From an uncultured Chitinophagaceae bacterium (GTDB lineage Bacteria > Bacteroidota > Bacteroidia > Chitinophagales > Chitinophagaceae), in assembly GCA_937900675.1 (NCBI GenBank), contig CALCEA010000113.1:1-64000 (forward strand): a stretch of DNA of 64,000 bases, read 5' to 3'. Every line of letters begins with the position of its first letter. Positions within the stretch are counted from its first letter, which is position 1. Shown here in pieces: positions 17,468-26,618 of the stretch. The notes below the pieces were generated by a model that made no database searches, was not told the DNA's origin, and worked only from the letters and a program-made list of their open reading frames with translations. The translations under genes and the position numbers were made by a program.

Positions 17468-18268
17468 ATGAATCAATTTCAAGCTATTATCATTGCCATC
17501 ATTGAAGGCATAACAGAATTTTTGCCTATTTCTAGCACTGCACATATGAAATTTGCGAACCCAATTTTGGGCATTGCAGATAGTCCATTTGTTGATTTAT
17601 TTGAAATTGTCATTCAATTTGCTGCCATTGCATCTGTATTAATTATTTATAGAAAACAATTTTTCAATTTTAGACAGATTAGTTTCTATTTAAAATTAAT
17701 CGTAGCAGTAATTCCTGCTTTAATTTTTGGAGCTGCATTAAAAAAATATATTGATGCTGCATTAAATAATTTGACCACTATAGCAATTGTGATGGTGGCG
17801 GGTGGTGTTATATTATTATTCATTGACAGAATTTTCAAGTCAAATGAAATGTCTATCAACGAAGAAAAAGAACAATCCTACAAGACTTCTTTTATCATTG
17901 GATGTTTTCAGGTATTGTCTATTTTATTTCCTGGACTAAGCAGAAGTGCCGCAACCATTATTGGTGGTATGTCACAAAAGTTAACCAAGAAAGCGGCAGC
18001 AGAATTCTCCTTCTTTTTAGCAGTGCCCACCATGTTGGCCGCATCTGCAAAAAGCACATTAGATGTGTACCAATCCAATCCGGAAGTTTTTGCATCAGAC
18101 AATCTTTTCACTTTAACTATTGGTGCTATTGTAGCATTTATTGTTGCATTATTATCGGTTCAATTCTTTATTAAAATAGTCCAAAAGCAAGGTTTTGCTT
18201 TGTTTGGTTGGTATCGTATTATCTTAGGAACTGCTCTTTTGGTTCTTATCTACAATCATTGGATCTAA
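17468..18268 (+). CDS. uppP: Undecaprenyl-diphosphatase (BacA/UppP)
   Basis: Multi-pass membrane phosphatase that recycles undecaprenyl diphosphate to the monophosphate carrier needed for peptidoglycan and other wall polymers; it also gives bacitracin tolerance. 266 aa. Both family motifs are intact: EGITEFLPISSTAH (14-27) and PGLSRSAATIIGG (about 156-168), which form the active site on the periplasmic face. About eight hydrophobic helices. Third gene of the ftsX run. Confidence 0.96.
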   Translation: MNQFQAIIIAIIEGITEFLPISSTAHMKFANPILGIADSPFVDLFEIVIQFAAIASVLIIYRKQFFNFRQISFYLKLIVAVIPALIFGAALKKYIDAALNNLTTIAIVMVAGGVILLFIDRIFKSNEMSINEEKEQSYKTSFIIGCFQVLSILFPGLSRSAATIIGGMSQKLTKKAAAEFSFFLAVPTMLAASAKSTLDVYQSNPEVFASDNLFTLTIGAIVAFIVALLSVQFFIKIVQKQGFALFGWYRIILGTALLVLIYNHWI

Positions 18269-18310
18269 TCTTGCTATTTTCTTTGTATTTTTAGAAACAA
18301 ACGAAAAGCT

Positions 18311-19621
18311 ATGCAAACTGCCTCTAAAAAAGTAGTCAATGGATGGGCCATGTATGATTGGGCCAATAGTGTTTATAATTTAGTCATCACTTCTACCATT
18401 TTCCCTGCTTATTATGAAGCCATCACCGGAGATGGGAATGAAAATACTTTAATTGATAAAGTGAAAATTGGTTCTTATGAATTTACCAATACAGCTTTGT
18501 ATAATTATGTCTTAGCAATTGCATTTGTAATTGTAGCATTGATGTCACCTATTTTATCTTCCATTGCTGACTATAAAGGAAACAAGAAACAGTTTTTAAG
18601 ATTCTTCTGTACCATGGGAAGTCTCTCTTGTGCTTCTTTATATTTTTTTGACAGTGATCATATTATAGGAGGACTCATCTCTGTAATCATTGCCTGTGTA
18701 GGTTTTTGGAGCAGCTTAGTTTTTTACAATTCTTACTTACCAGAAATCGCAGCACCTGAAGATAGAGACCGTATTAGTGCCAAAGGTTTTATGATGGGCT
18801 ATATCGGCTCTGTTTTATTACAGATCATTTGCTTTGTATTTGTATTAAAGCCTGATCTATTTGGTATCACCGTGGGCAAAGCTTCTCAAATATCTTTTCT
18901 ATTAGTGGGAATTTGGTGGGTAGGATTTGGCTGGATGGCCATTGGTAGATTGCCTAATGGATTGCATATTGCTAGTGGTAAAAAGCAAGAAAATATTTTC
19001 ACTTCGGGATACAAGGAATTACATAAAGTATGGAAACAATTAATGCACCTGCCTTTATTGAAAAGATTTTTAGGGGCATTTTTCTTTTACAATATGGGCG
19101 TTCAAACAGTGATGTTGGCAGCAACCCTTTATGGAAAAAGCGAATTGAATATCCCTACCACCAATTTAATTATTGCGATACTCATTATTCAAATTGTAGC
19201 CATCCCTGGAGCTAATTTAATGGCCAAATTGGCTACCTCTTGGGGCAATTTTAATACTTTGATGGTAGCGGTGCTTATTTGGATTGGAGGATGTATAATG
19301 GGTTATTTATTACCTAGAAACGATGTGTATTTGTTTTATGTTTTAGCCGTGATTGTTGGATTTGTAATGGGCGGAATACAATCAGTAAGTAGAAGCACAT
19401 ATTCAAAATTAATGCCAGTTACTTACGATACAGCCAGCTTTTTCAGCTTCTTTGATGTTACAGAAAAAATTGCCATTGTAATTGGTATGTTTAGCTTTGG
19501 CTTTATCAATGAATTGACGGGATCGCAAAGAAACTCTGTACTAGTATTAGGTAGCTTCTTTATAATTGGTTTAATTTTGTTGTATAGAACAGCACAATAT
19601 CAAAAAAATGCAACTACATAG
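18311..19621 (+). CDS. MFS transporter, UMF1 family
   Basis: Major facilitator superfamily membrane protein, 436 aa, about 12 hydrophobic segments. The N-terminal MYDWANSVYN (14-23) and the later GGIQSVSRSTYSKLMP (about 357-372) are hallmarks of the UMF1 (Atg22-like) group, several of which are thought to export amino acids or metabolites; the substrate here is unknown. It ends inside the next gene (14-base overlap), so the two are probably translated together. Confidence 0.85.
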   Translation: MQTASKKVVNGWAMYDWANSVYNLVITSTIFPAYYEAITGDGNENTLIDKVKIGSYEFTNTALYNYVLAIAFVIVALMSPILSSIADYKGNKKQFLRFFCTMGSLSCASLYFFDSDHIIGGLISVIIACVGFWSSLVFYNSYLPEIAAPEDRDRISAKGFMMGYIGSVLLQIICFVFVLKPDLFGITVGKASQISFLLVGIWWVGFGWMAIGRLPNGLHIASGKKQENIFTSGYKELHKVWKQLMHLPLLKRFLGAFFFYNMGVQTVMLAATLYGKSELNIPTTNLIIAILIIQIVAIPGANLMAKLATSWGNFNTLMVAVLIWIGGCIMGYLLPRNDVYLFYVLAVIVGFVMGGIQSVSRSTYSKLMPVTYDTASFFSFFDVTEKIAIVIGMFSFGFINELTGSQRNSVLVLGSFFIIGLILLYRTAQYQKNATT

Positions 19622-20480
19622 TATACATACTGGAAATTTTAAATTAGATGGCGGTGCCATGTTTGGCGTAGTTCCAAAACTGATTTGGAATAAATTGAAT
19701 CCCGCAGATGAAAATAATTTATGCAATTGGGCACTCAGATGTTTATTGGTGATTGAAGGAGATCGAAAAATTTTGATTGATACTGGTATGGGCGATAAAC
19801 AAGATGAAAAGTTTATGGGACATTACCATTTAAGTAATACACAGACATTAGCATCCTGTTTGGCAAAACTGGAATTAGGAATGGATGATATTACAGATGT
19901 ATTGTTAACCCATTTACATTTTGATCATGTGGGTGGTGCTGTTTGTATCAAAGACAATCAATTAAGCTTAAGCTTTCCAAAAGCAACTTATTGGGTAAGC
20001 GAGCCGCAATGGGAAACTGCTCAACACCCTAATAGAAGAGAAAGAGCCTCTTTCTTAAAAGAGAATATTGATCCATTATTAGCAAGTGGACAGTTAAAAA
20101 TAATTAGTTTGCCTCCTTTTCAAAGTAATGATAGTTTACAAACCATACACTTTACAAAATCCATCAGTTGTATTGTAGTCAATGGACATACTCAAGGTAT
20201 GTTATTACCTAAGATCCAATACAACAATCAAACTTTAGTGTACATGGCTGACTTGCTTCCATCCATAAGTCATATTCCCCTGCCTTATGTGATGGGCTAT
20301 GATATGCAACCATTACTTACATTAAATGAAAAAGACCTATTCTTACAAGAAGCATTGAAGAATAATTATCAATTATTCTTTGAACACGACCCAGTAAATG
20401 AAACTTGTAATTTAGAAATGACAGAAAAGGGAATTAGAGCTGGAAAAACCAGTACGCTGTCTGAATGGTTATTGAACTAA
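19608..20480 (+). CDS. MBL-fold metallo-hydrolase
   Basis: Metallo-beta-lactamase-fold hydrolase, 290 aa, no signal peptide. The metal-binding motif HxHxDH is THLHFDHVGG (about 101-110), with further ligands expected in NGHTQG (about 192) and FEHDP. The layout resembles the N-acyl homoserine lactonase/AttM-like or general MBL hydrolase group; the substrate cannot be told. Its ATG lies within the 3' end of the MFS gene (14-base overlap), suggesting translational coupling. Its 3' end overlaps the convergent DUF3108 gene by 12 bases. Confidence 0.85.
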   Translation: MQLHSIHTGNFKLDGGAMFGVVPKLIWNKLNPADENNLCNWALRCLLVIEGDRKILIDTGMGDKQDEKFMGHYHLSNTQTLASCLAKLELGMDDITDVLLTHLHFDHVGGAVCIKDNQLSLSFPKATYWVSEPQWETAQHPNRRERASFLKENIDPLLASGQLKIISLPPFQSNDSLQTIHFTKSISCIVVNGHTQGMLLPKIQYNNQTLVYMADLLPSISHIPLPYVMGYDMQPLLTLNEKDLFLQEALKNNYQLFFEHDPVNETCNLEMTEKGIRAGKTSTLSEWLLN

Positions 20481-21257
20481 CTCAATCAAAGAGTTTAGAG
20501 GGTGTCTTAAATTTTCATAACCCACCATATCCACTTTAATATTGCCCACTATAATAGGTGTTTGAATTCTTACCGGTATGTGATTGGCATCATCCGTTAC
20601 CCAAATAGTCATCTGTTCTCCACCTTTAAACATAGACCCCTTCACCAATAATGGGGCTAATTTGATTGCTTTAAAAGTACCGTATTGTGTAGTAACCTGC
20701 TCCTTTCCTAAATATTTAAAATAAGATGGATACAATTCTTTATCTAAAAAGAAATTCAAATATACTTTTTCATTGAGTTGTAAATTATCGAAACTAATAT
20801 TTCTAGCCGCGTAAATTGCACTAATCACATCATAAGTACAATCAAAGGTTGGATAAGTATTACCTAATGTAGTTGCACTCTTAGCTTTTTGATTAAAACT
20901 AATCAAATCAGTTTGGTGAAAACTTCCCTCATTTATATTTCTTGTAAACTGATAAGGTAAAAGTGTTTTAACATCTACAATAGATTCATAAACATCTCTT
21001 ACTTTAAATATCCAATCGTATTTGCTATTGGATTTTCCAATAGCTCTAAAAGTATAGGTATCTTTTCCTTCAAAGCTGCTCAACTGGGTGGTAAACTCTG
21101 CTTTCCCAGCACTTACATAAATACCAATTACATTATAATAGATACTGTATTTGATTTTTTCGCCTTCTTTATAAGAAGTATTGGGCTGCCTACAAATATT
21201 ATTATCTGCGGGTATGAAAAAAGAAATAAGCGTAAAAAATAATTGAATAAATAGCAT
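20469..21257 (-). CDS. DUF3108 domain secreted protein
   Basis: 262 aa protein with an N-terminal hydrophobic signal segment (1-18) followed by a periplasmic domain with the DUF3108 pattern: GEKIKYSIYYNVIGIYVSAG (32-51) near the start and a later ITTQYG/WVTDDANHIPVRI region. The fold is predicted to be beta-rich and lipoprotein-carrier-like. The function is unknown. It lies 14 bases after a gene for an LPG-synthase-like membrane protein in the same direction, so an envelope role is plausible. Confidence 0.8.
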   Translation of the reverse strand: MLFIQLFFTLISFFIPADNNICRQPNTSYKEGEKIKYSIYYNVIGIYVSAGKAEFTTQLSSFEGKDTYTFRAIGKSNSKYDWIFKVRDVYESIVDVKTLLPYQFTRNINEGSFHQTDLISFNQKAKSATTLGNTYPTFDCTYDVISAIYAARNISFDNLQLNEKVYLNFFLDKELYPSYFKYLGKEQVTTQYGTFKAIKLAPLLVKGSMFKGGEQMTIWVTDDANHIPVRIQTPIIVGNIKVDMVGYENLRHPLNSLIELVQ

Positions 21258-21271
21258 GAGGTTCCTTAAAG

Positions 21272-22189
21272 TTATTGCTTTAATCTAAAACCCAACAATA
21301 AAAAAGCCCCTATAATAGCAGGTAACAAAAAATTAACGGCCCAGATGATGGTTGATAAAGAGATCAACATCAAGCTATTTTGACAAAAAGGTGATAATAG
21401 CAATAAAATAAGTTGTCCTCTTATCACTAATTCTGTGATACTAATGGTAGGTACTATACTTAAACTTAAGAACATCACAGCCAAGCCCAACCAAAGCGCT
21501 ATATATGGAATAGGAATATTTAATATATGTGCAGCCCAAGTGTATTGCATCAAATACACGCTATATCTTAAAAAGGATAAGGCTAGTAATTTCTTTTTGA
21601 CCTGGATTTCAATTTGTAAAAAATTGAAGGATTTTAAAAAACCTGAAAAAGTAACTTTATGGAAATACACTATCAATGCAAAAATGAGTAGTAATGGGGT
21701 TGCCCATTTTAACCATGATAAAAAAGGTGGATTGATGTAAATTGCAATAGCTCCCATAATAATGGTTACTATCATTTGTGCATAAGAAGCCCATGCCATT
21801 CTACCTAATGCTATAACTTTTTTTTCAGTATCTAACATCATTGTTCTTCCAACATATTCTCCTATTCTATTGGGAGTATAAAATGCAAATGCCTGACCAA
21901 CAAAAACACTTTTCAAAGATGTAAGCATATTTATTTTGATGTCAGATTTTAATACAATTTTCCATTTGTAAGATTCAATTAGAAAATTCAGTAGCATCAA
22001 AAGAAATAGTATAAACCATTGATGAAAAACAATTTTTTGAAATTGAATACTCATTTCTGTTCCATATTGAACAATATTCTGATTAGTACCCACTTCTTTA
22101 TAAATAGCAACACTACAAATAATAAATAAAAAAATACCAACTCCTTTTTTTGCAAGGGCAAACATTTTATTGGCAGTAGTAGATAACAT
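21272..22189 (-). CDS. LPG-synthase transmembrane-domain-like protein
   Basis: 305 aa integral membrane protein with about eight hydrophobic helices, matching the flippase-like transmembrane region of lysylphosphatidylglycerol synthases (helix with IGEYVGRTMMLDTEKK, about 105-120) but without the catalytic aminoacyl-transfer domain. Such stand-alone proteins are widespread and uncharacterised; lipid movement across the membrane is a reasonable guess. It pairs with the downstream DUF3108 gene and is divergent from ruvC. Confidence 0.75.
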   Translation of the reverse strand: MLSTTANKMFALAKKGVGIFLFIICSVAIYKEVGTNQNIVQYGTEMSIQFQKIVFHQWFILFLLMLLNFLIESYKWKIVLKSDIKINMLTSLKSVFVGQAFAFYTPNRIGEYVGRTMMLDTEKKVIALGRMAWASYAQMIVTIIMGAIAIYINPPFLSWLKWATPLLLIFALIVYFHKVTFSGFLKSFNFLQIEIQVKKKLLALSFLRYSVYLMQYTWAAHILNIPIPYIALWLGLAVMFLSLSIVPTISITELVIRGQLILLLLSPFCQNSLMLISLSTIIWAVNFLLPAIIGAFLLLGFRLKQ

Positions 22190-22237
22190 ATGCTATAAAG
22201 TTCGGAAATTGATATGATATATGTAACTTTATTCCAG

Positions 22238-22825
22238 ATGTCTACTACACCTATAATTCTTGGAATAGATCCAGGCACACAAATACTTGGATATGCCCTT
22301 TTGAAAGGAGGTGCACAGCCCAGTCTAATCGAAATGGATGTTTTAAAACTTACCAAAGAAAAAGATATCTATGCTAGACTTCAATTGATTCATGCGAAAA
22401 TTATTGAACTAATTGAGAAACATCATCCAACAGAATTTGCCATTGAAGCACCCTTTTTTGGTAAAAATGTACAAAGTATGCTGAAATTGGGTAGAGCCCA
22501 AGGTGTTGCTATTGCTGCTGCAATGCATTATGATTTACCTGTAGCAGAATATGCTCCTAAAAAAGTGAAGCAAGCAATAACGGGTAATGGCAATGCTGAT
22601 AAAGAAATGATTTGGAAAATGCTAGAACGAGTGTTCAGCATCAAAAAACAGCCTAAATATTATGATGCAACAGACGCTTTAGCAGTAGCATTATGCCATC
22701 ATCAACAAACCAGAGGTTTGATACTTCCTACAAAATCCGTGGTGAAAGGAAAAAAATCTGCTAAAAAAGCGAATAGTTGGAGCAATTTTATTGCTAAAAA
22801 TCCTGAACGCATTCAGAAAAAATAA
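22238..22825 (+). CDS. ruvC: Crossover junction endodeoxyribonuclease RuvC
   Basis: Resolves Holliday junctions by paired nicking after RuvAB branch migration. About 195 aa from the ATG at 22238. Catalytic acids are Asp10 (GIDPGT), Glu in AIEAPFFG (about 68) and the DATDALAVA pair (about 141-144). The C-terminal tail is Lys-rich. The frame opens at 22214, but the inner ATG puts the first catalytic Asp at the usual place and lies 6 bases after a near-consensus TAACTTTA box at 22224-22231. Stop codons of ruvC and the convergent HIT gene are 5 bases apart. Confidence 0.93.
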   Translation: MSTTPIILGIDPGTQILGYALLKGGAQPSLIEMDVLKLTKEKDIYARLQLIHAKIIELIEKHHPTEFAIEAPFFGKNVQSMLKLGRAQGVAIAAAMHYDLPVAEYAPKKVKQAITGNGNADKEMIWKMLERVFSIKKQPKYYDATDALAVALCHHQQTRGLILPTKSVVKGKKSAKKANSWSNFIAKNPERIQKK

Positions 22826-22830
22826 TGCAT

Positions 22831-23220
22831 TTATAAATGCTGACGAATACTTGCTTGAATGGATTTGAATTCTTCTACAGAAAAACTCAATTTAGGTGCT
22901 GCAAAATTGATATCATTTGCCCCATTGATTGGAATGAGGTGCATATGCGCATGAGGCACTTCTAATCCAACAGTTACCATACTGATTCTATTACAAGGAA
23001 AACTAGTCTCTATTGCTTTCGCTATAGGCTGAGCAAATACGAGCATTTCTGATAAATAACTAGAGGGCAGATCAAAAACTTTGTCTATCTCTATTTTAGG
23101 CACAACTAAGGTGTGCCCTTTTTGTAAAGGAGCAATATCTAAAAATGCATAAAATAATTCCGACTCTGCAATTTTGTAGGAAGGAATCTCGCCTGCTATT
23201 ATTTTAGAAAAAATAGTCAT
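22831..23220 (-). CDS. HIT family nucleotide-binding hydrolase
   Basis: 129 aa histidine-triad protein. The active-site motif is HAHMHLIP (about 93-100), preceded by FAFLDIAP-type and GHTLVVPK segments typical of the HINT branch, which hydrolyse phosphoramidate-linked AMP such as AMP-lysine. Cytoplasmic. It lies 3 bases after greA in the same direction, so the two form a transcript. Confidence 0.92.
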   Translation of the reverse strand: MTIFSKIIAGEIPSYKIAESELFYAFLDIAPLQKGHTLVVPKIEIDKVFDLPSSYLSEMLVFAQPIAKAIETSFPCNRISMVTVGLEVPHAHMHLIPINGANDINFAAPKLSFSVEEFKSIQASIRQHL

Positions 23221-23223
23221 GTA

Positions 23224-23700
23224 CTAGACAGTGATATTATCAACCTTAAACTTCATTGTACCATTAGGTGCTTGCACTTCGGCAATCTCCCCAACCTTCT
23301 TTCCCAATAATCCTTTTCCAATGGGTGAAGTAGCGGAAATTTTAGCAGCTTTTAAATCAGCTTCTTTTTCTCCAACAATTTGATAAGTGATAGTTTTATT
23401 GGTAGCTAAATTCGTAATAGTCACTTTGGTTAATATAGTTACTTTGCTAGTATCGATGGTACTAGTATCTACAATCTTTGCATTAGAAATAGTAGCTTCT
23501 AATTGTTTAATTTTTGCTTCCAACATGCCTTGTGCTTCTTTTGCAGAATCATACTCGGCATTTTCTTTCAAATCTCCTTTTTCTCTAGCTTCAGCAATAG
23601 CTTTAGATGCAGCAGGACGATCTACCGATTTTAGCTTATGAAGCTCTTCACGCATTTTATCAAATGTCTCCTGGGTTACGTAAGCATTAATTTCACTCAT
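23224..23700 (-). CDS. greA: Transcription elongation factor GreA
   Basis: Rescues backtracked RNA polymerase by stimulating transcript cleavage. 158 aa, the usual length. The N-terminal antiparallel coiled coil (about 8-75) carries the acidic tip and the signature AREKGDLKENAEYDSAKE (43-60). The C-terminal FKBP-like domain includes ISATSPIGKGLLGKKVGE. First gene of the greA-HIT pair, downstream of a terminator that ends the rsmA transcript. Confidence 0.97.
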   Translation of the reverse strand: MSEINAYVTQETFDKMREELHKLKSVDRPAASKAIAEAREKGDLKENAEYDSAKEAQGMLEAKIKQLEATISNAKIVDTSTIDTSKVTILTKVTITNLATNKTITYQIVGEKEADLKAAKISATSPIGKGLLGKKVGEIAEVQAPNGTMKFKVDNITV

Positions 23701-23720
23701 ATCCTTCTGTTTTGTCTATA

Positions 23721-23753
23721 AAAAAAATACAACGCCACATAATTGTAGCGTTG
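23721..23753 (-). terminator. Terminator of the rsmA-dehydrogenase transcript
   Basis: Minus-strand hairpin with stem CAACGC/GCGTTG (23748-23753 with 23730-23735), loop of 12 bases, followed on the minus strand by TATTTTTTTAT. It lies between the dehydrogenase stop and the greA start, as expected of an intrinsic terminator. Confidence 0.65.
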
Positions 23754-23779
23754 CAGTACACAAATATATAAAAATTAGC

Positions 23780-24709
23780 TTAAATGATGCCTAATTTTTC
23801 GAGGGTAACCAGGGCCATTCTTTGATAAGCTTCGTGGCTATACCCAGCAATATGAGGGGTTACAAGGAATTGCGGCAGGGACATCAACTGCTCTAACTGA
23901 GCTTTTTCAGCTGCAGAATAAGTAGCTAATTGCTCGTTCTCCAGAACATCCAATCCGGCTGCTCTAATTGATTGATTTTGAAGCGCTTTTAGCAATGCTG
24001 CAGTATCGGTTACCTGGCCCCTACAGGTACTAATGAAATAAGGCTTCTTTCTTAAACCATCAAAAAAAGCATCATTCGCATAGTGATAAGTCAAATCGGT
24101 TAGAGGCAAATGTAAACTAATCACATCTGCCTTTTCCTGCACTTCTTTTAAACTAGACAAACTAATATTAGGGTGATCAATATTTTTGGGCAATATATCA
24201 ACTGCTAAAATTTGAACATCAAAACCAGATAAAACTTTTGCAAAAGCTGATCCAGTATTTCCATATCCAATAATGCCAACCGTTTTTCCAGTAAGTTCAT
24301 CTGCCCTATTTAAATCTCTGATCCATTTACCTTCTTTAACTTCTGCATATGAACTATTAATGCGATTCATTAAACTCAAGAGTAAGCCTAAACTATGTTC
24401 TCCAACAGTAGTTCGATTACCTTCCGGACTGGATACACATTGAATACCTTTTGTTGCAGCATAAGCAGCATCAATTAATTCCATTCCACTTCCCAATCTT
24501 CCAATCCATTTTAATTGAACTGCTTTATCTATGATGGATGCATCAATCTTTAATCTGGTGGTTACAATAATACCAATAGCATCTACTATTATTTCACTCA
24601 ATTCTTGATAAGTAATAGCCGGCTCGTACACAGATTCAAACCCTTTACTAGAAAGGGTTTCCAACAAATAAGGATGAACTGGTGCTGTGATGATAACTTT
24701 TACTGACAT
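23780..24709 (-). CDS. D-isomer-specific 2-hydroxyacid dehydrogenase
   Basis: NAD-dependent dehydrogenase of the SerA/PdxB/lactate dehydrogenase superfamily, about 309 aa. The Rossmann motif is [10 protein letters not shown] (about 149-158). The catalytic triad is Arg in TCRGQ (about 229), Glu in LDVLENEQ (about 258) and His in TPHIAGY (about 288). The ATG at 24709 is preferred over the TTG at 24715, which directly abuts the rsmA stop codon. It could act as 3-phosphoglycerate dehydrogenase or, given pdxA nearby, as an erythronate-4-phosphate dehydrogenase; sequence alone does not decide. No ACT domain. Confidence 0.85.
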   Translation of the reverse strand: MSVKVIITAPVHPYLLETLSSKGFESVYEPAITYQELSEIIVDAIGIIVTTRLKIDASIIDKAVQLKWIGRLGSGMELIDAAYAATKGIQCVSSPEGNRTTVGEHSLGLLLSLMNRINSSYAEVKEGKWIRDLNRADELTGKTVGIIGYGNTGSAFAKVLSGFDVQILAVDILPKNIDHPNISLSSLKEVQEKADVISLHLPLTDLTYHYANDAFFDGLRKKPYFISTCRGQVTDTAALLKALQNQSIRAAGLDVLENEQLATYSAAEKAQLEQLMSLPQFLVTPHIAGYSHEAYQRMALVTLEKLGII

Positions 24710-24715
24710 AGTCAA

Positions 24716-25477
24716 TTAAGGTTGATGCATTTTAAAGGTGAGTGCCGCGTAGTCTTCAAATGTTAAATTTTCTGCCCTCTTGGTAAATATGGGGTCTTCT
24801 AATTGAGCTGCAGTAAAATAAGGCTTTAATGGATTTCGAAGCATTTTTCTTCTTTGACCAAATGCCATTTTAACAATATGATAAAAACTTTTTTCTGATA
24901 CCATTGCTGGAAAATTGGCTTTTCGTTTAAACATGATTACACCACTATCTACTTTGGGTGGTGGATTAAATGCCGCTGGTGGTACATCAAATAAATAAGT
25001 TACATCATAAAATGCTTGTGCTAAAACACTTAATATACCATAAGCTTTGGAATGTGGCTTTGCTGCAATTCTTTCTGCCACTTCTTTTTGAAACATACCC
25101 ACCATCAACGGTACTTGCGCTTTCCAGTCCAAAACTTTAAATACAATTTGAGTAGAAATATTGTAGGGGAAATTACCTACTAAAACAAAGGACCCATCAA
25201 AAGGTATAGCTGTTTCTAAAAAGTCCTCATTAATCAACTTACCCGCCAAATCAGGATAAGCATGTAATAAGTAATTCACTTTCTCGGTATCTAATTCTAT
25301 TGCCTTGTATGAATGAGTGGGGATTTTATAAATAAACTCTGTTAATGCCCCTGCTCCAGGCCCTACTTCCACCAATTGTTTGATGGGCTCTTCCAGCAAT
25401 ACAGCGCGTATTTTTTCACAAACGGTCTTGTCCATTAAGAAATGCTGACCGAGCGATTTTTTAAGTGTGTATTGCAT
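24716..25477 (-). CDS. rsmA: 16S rRNA dimethyladenosine transferase
   Basis: KsgA/RsmA, which dimethylates A1518 and A1519 of 16S rRNA during 30S maturation. 253 aa. SAM-binding motif VEVGPGAGALTE (37-48), catalytic NFPYNIST (about 109-116), and the C-terminal GQRRKMLRNPL (about 207-217) typical of the family. Divergent from pdxA; pdxA and rsmA are also neighbours in enterobacteria, though there in one direction. A TAACTTTG box ends 4 bases before the ATG, so the transcript may be leaderless. Confidence 0.96.
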   Translation of the reverse strand: MQYTLKKSLGQHFLMDKTVCEKIRAVLLEEPIKQLVEVGPGAGALTEFIYKIPTHSYKAIELDTEKVNYLLHAYPDLAGKLINEDFLETAIPFDGSFVLVGNFPYNISTQIVFKVLDWKAQVPLMVGMFQKEVAERIAAKPHSKAYGILSVLAQAFYDVTYLFDVPPAAFNPPPKVDSGVIMFKRKANFPAMVSEKSFYHIVKMAFGQRRKMLRNPLKPYFTAAQLEDPIFTKRAENLTFEDYAALTFKMHQP

Positions 25478-25481
25478 GTAG

Positions 25482-25489
25482 CAAAGTTA
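25482..25489 (-). promoter_or_regulatory. -7 box of rsmA
   Basis: Reads TAACTTTG on the minus strand, an exact TAnnTTTG match only 4 bases before the rsmA ATG. A near-match TACTTTTA at 25502-25509 points the other way toward pdxA. Confidence 0.5.
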
Positions 25490-25527
25490 GGTTTTTGTGC
25501 GTACTTTTACAGCCTAATCAATAGGAT

Positions 25528-26616
25528 ATGAACACTGAGATCAGAAAACCGGTTATTGGCTTCACTTGTGGTGACTTGAATGGTATTGGATTGGAATTAA
25601 TCATTAAATCCCTGTCTGATAGCAGAATCCTTGATTTTATGGTACCTGTTGTTTTTGCGAATAATAAAACTATCAATTTTTATAGAAAGGGCTTGCCTGA
25701 ATTCAACCTAACCTTTGCCGTTTTGAACGATCTTTCTAAGTTGAATCCAAAACAAGTGAATGTATTCAATTGTTGGGAAGAGGAAGTTGAAATCACTCCA
25801 GGTGAATTAACTGCAACAGGTGGTAAATATGCACTCATTTCTTTAGAGAAAGCGGTTGAAGCATTAAAGAACAAGACAATTGATGGAATAGTAACTGCAC
25901 CTATTCACAAGAAGAATATTCAATCGGACGCATTTAATTTTAGTGGACATACTCCTTATTTACAACATGCCTTTGGTAACACAGAAAACTTAATGCTATT
26001 AGTTGCAGAAAATTTAAGAATGGCCTTGGTTACAGAACATGTTACAGTAGGTGAAATTGCTAAGCATATCACTAAAGATAAAATCAAACAAAAATTAGCC
26101 ATACTCAATGCTAGTTTGCAAAAAGATTTTGGTGTTGATAAACCTAGAATTGCCGTACTCGCTTTAAACCCACATGCAGGTGACGAAGGCTTAATTGGAA
26201 AAGAAGAAATAGAAATCATCAAGCCTGCTATTAAAGAAAGCAAGCAAAATATATTGGTATTTGGACCTTACTCAGCAGATGCTTTTTTTGCTAGAGGTGC
26301 GCATGAGAAATTTGATGGCGTATTGGCCATGTACCACGATCAGGGTTTAATTCCATTTAAATCATTGGCTTTTGGAGAAGGCGTGAATTTTACAGCTGGC
26401 CTTCCTATTGTAAGAACTAGTCCAGATCACGGAACCGCTTTTGATATTGCTGGAAAAAACAAAGCAGATGCTAGCTCATTCACTGCAAGTATTTTTGAAT
26501 GCGTTAGAATTATACATGCTAGACAGGGATATCATGACATGCGTTTGAATCCACTTAAGAAAATGAGTGCTAGAATGTTTGCTGGAGCAGTAGACGAAAG
26601 ATTAGACGAAGCTTAA
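25528..26616 (+). CDS. pdxA: 4-hydroxythreonine-4-phosphate dehydrogenase
   Basis: Step of DXP-dependent vitamin B6 synthesis: oxidises 4-phosphohydroxy-L-threonine, giving the amine that PdxJ joins to DXP. 362 aa. The N-terminal GDLNGIGLELI (15-25) and the three divalent-metal histidines in SGHTPYL, LNPHAGDEG and MYHDQGLIPFK are intact. Catalysis also uses the conserved TAPIHKKN. Stop codon lies 2 bases before that of the convergent secreted protein gene. Confidence 0.95.
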   Translation: MNTEIRKPVIGFTCGDLNGIGLELIIKSLSDSRILDFMVPVVFANNKTINFYRKGLPEFNLTFAVLNDLSKLNPKQVNVFNCWEEEVEITPGELTATGGKYALISLEKAVEALKNKTIDGIVTAPIHKKNIQSDAFNFSGHTPYLQHAFGNTENLMLLVAENLRMALVTEHVTVGEIAKHITKDKIKQKLAILNASLQKDFGVDKPRIAVLALNPHAGDEGLIGKEEIEIIKPAIKESKQNILVFGPYSADAFFARGAHEKFDGVLAMYHDQGLIPFKSLAFGEGVNFTAGLPIVRTSPDHGTAFDIAGKNKADASSFTASIFECVRIIHARQGYHDMRLNPLKKMSARMFAGAVDERLDEA

Positions 26617-26618
26617 TA

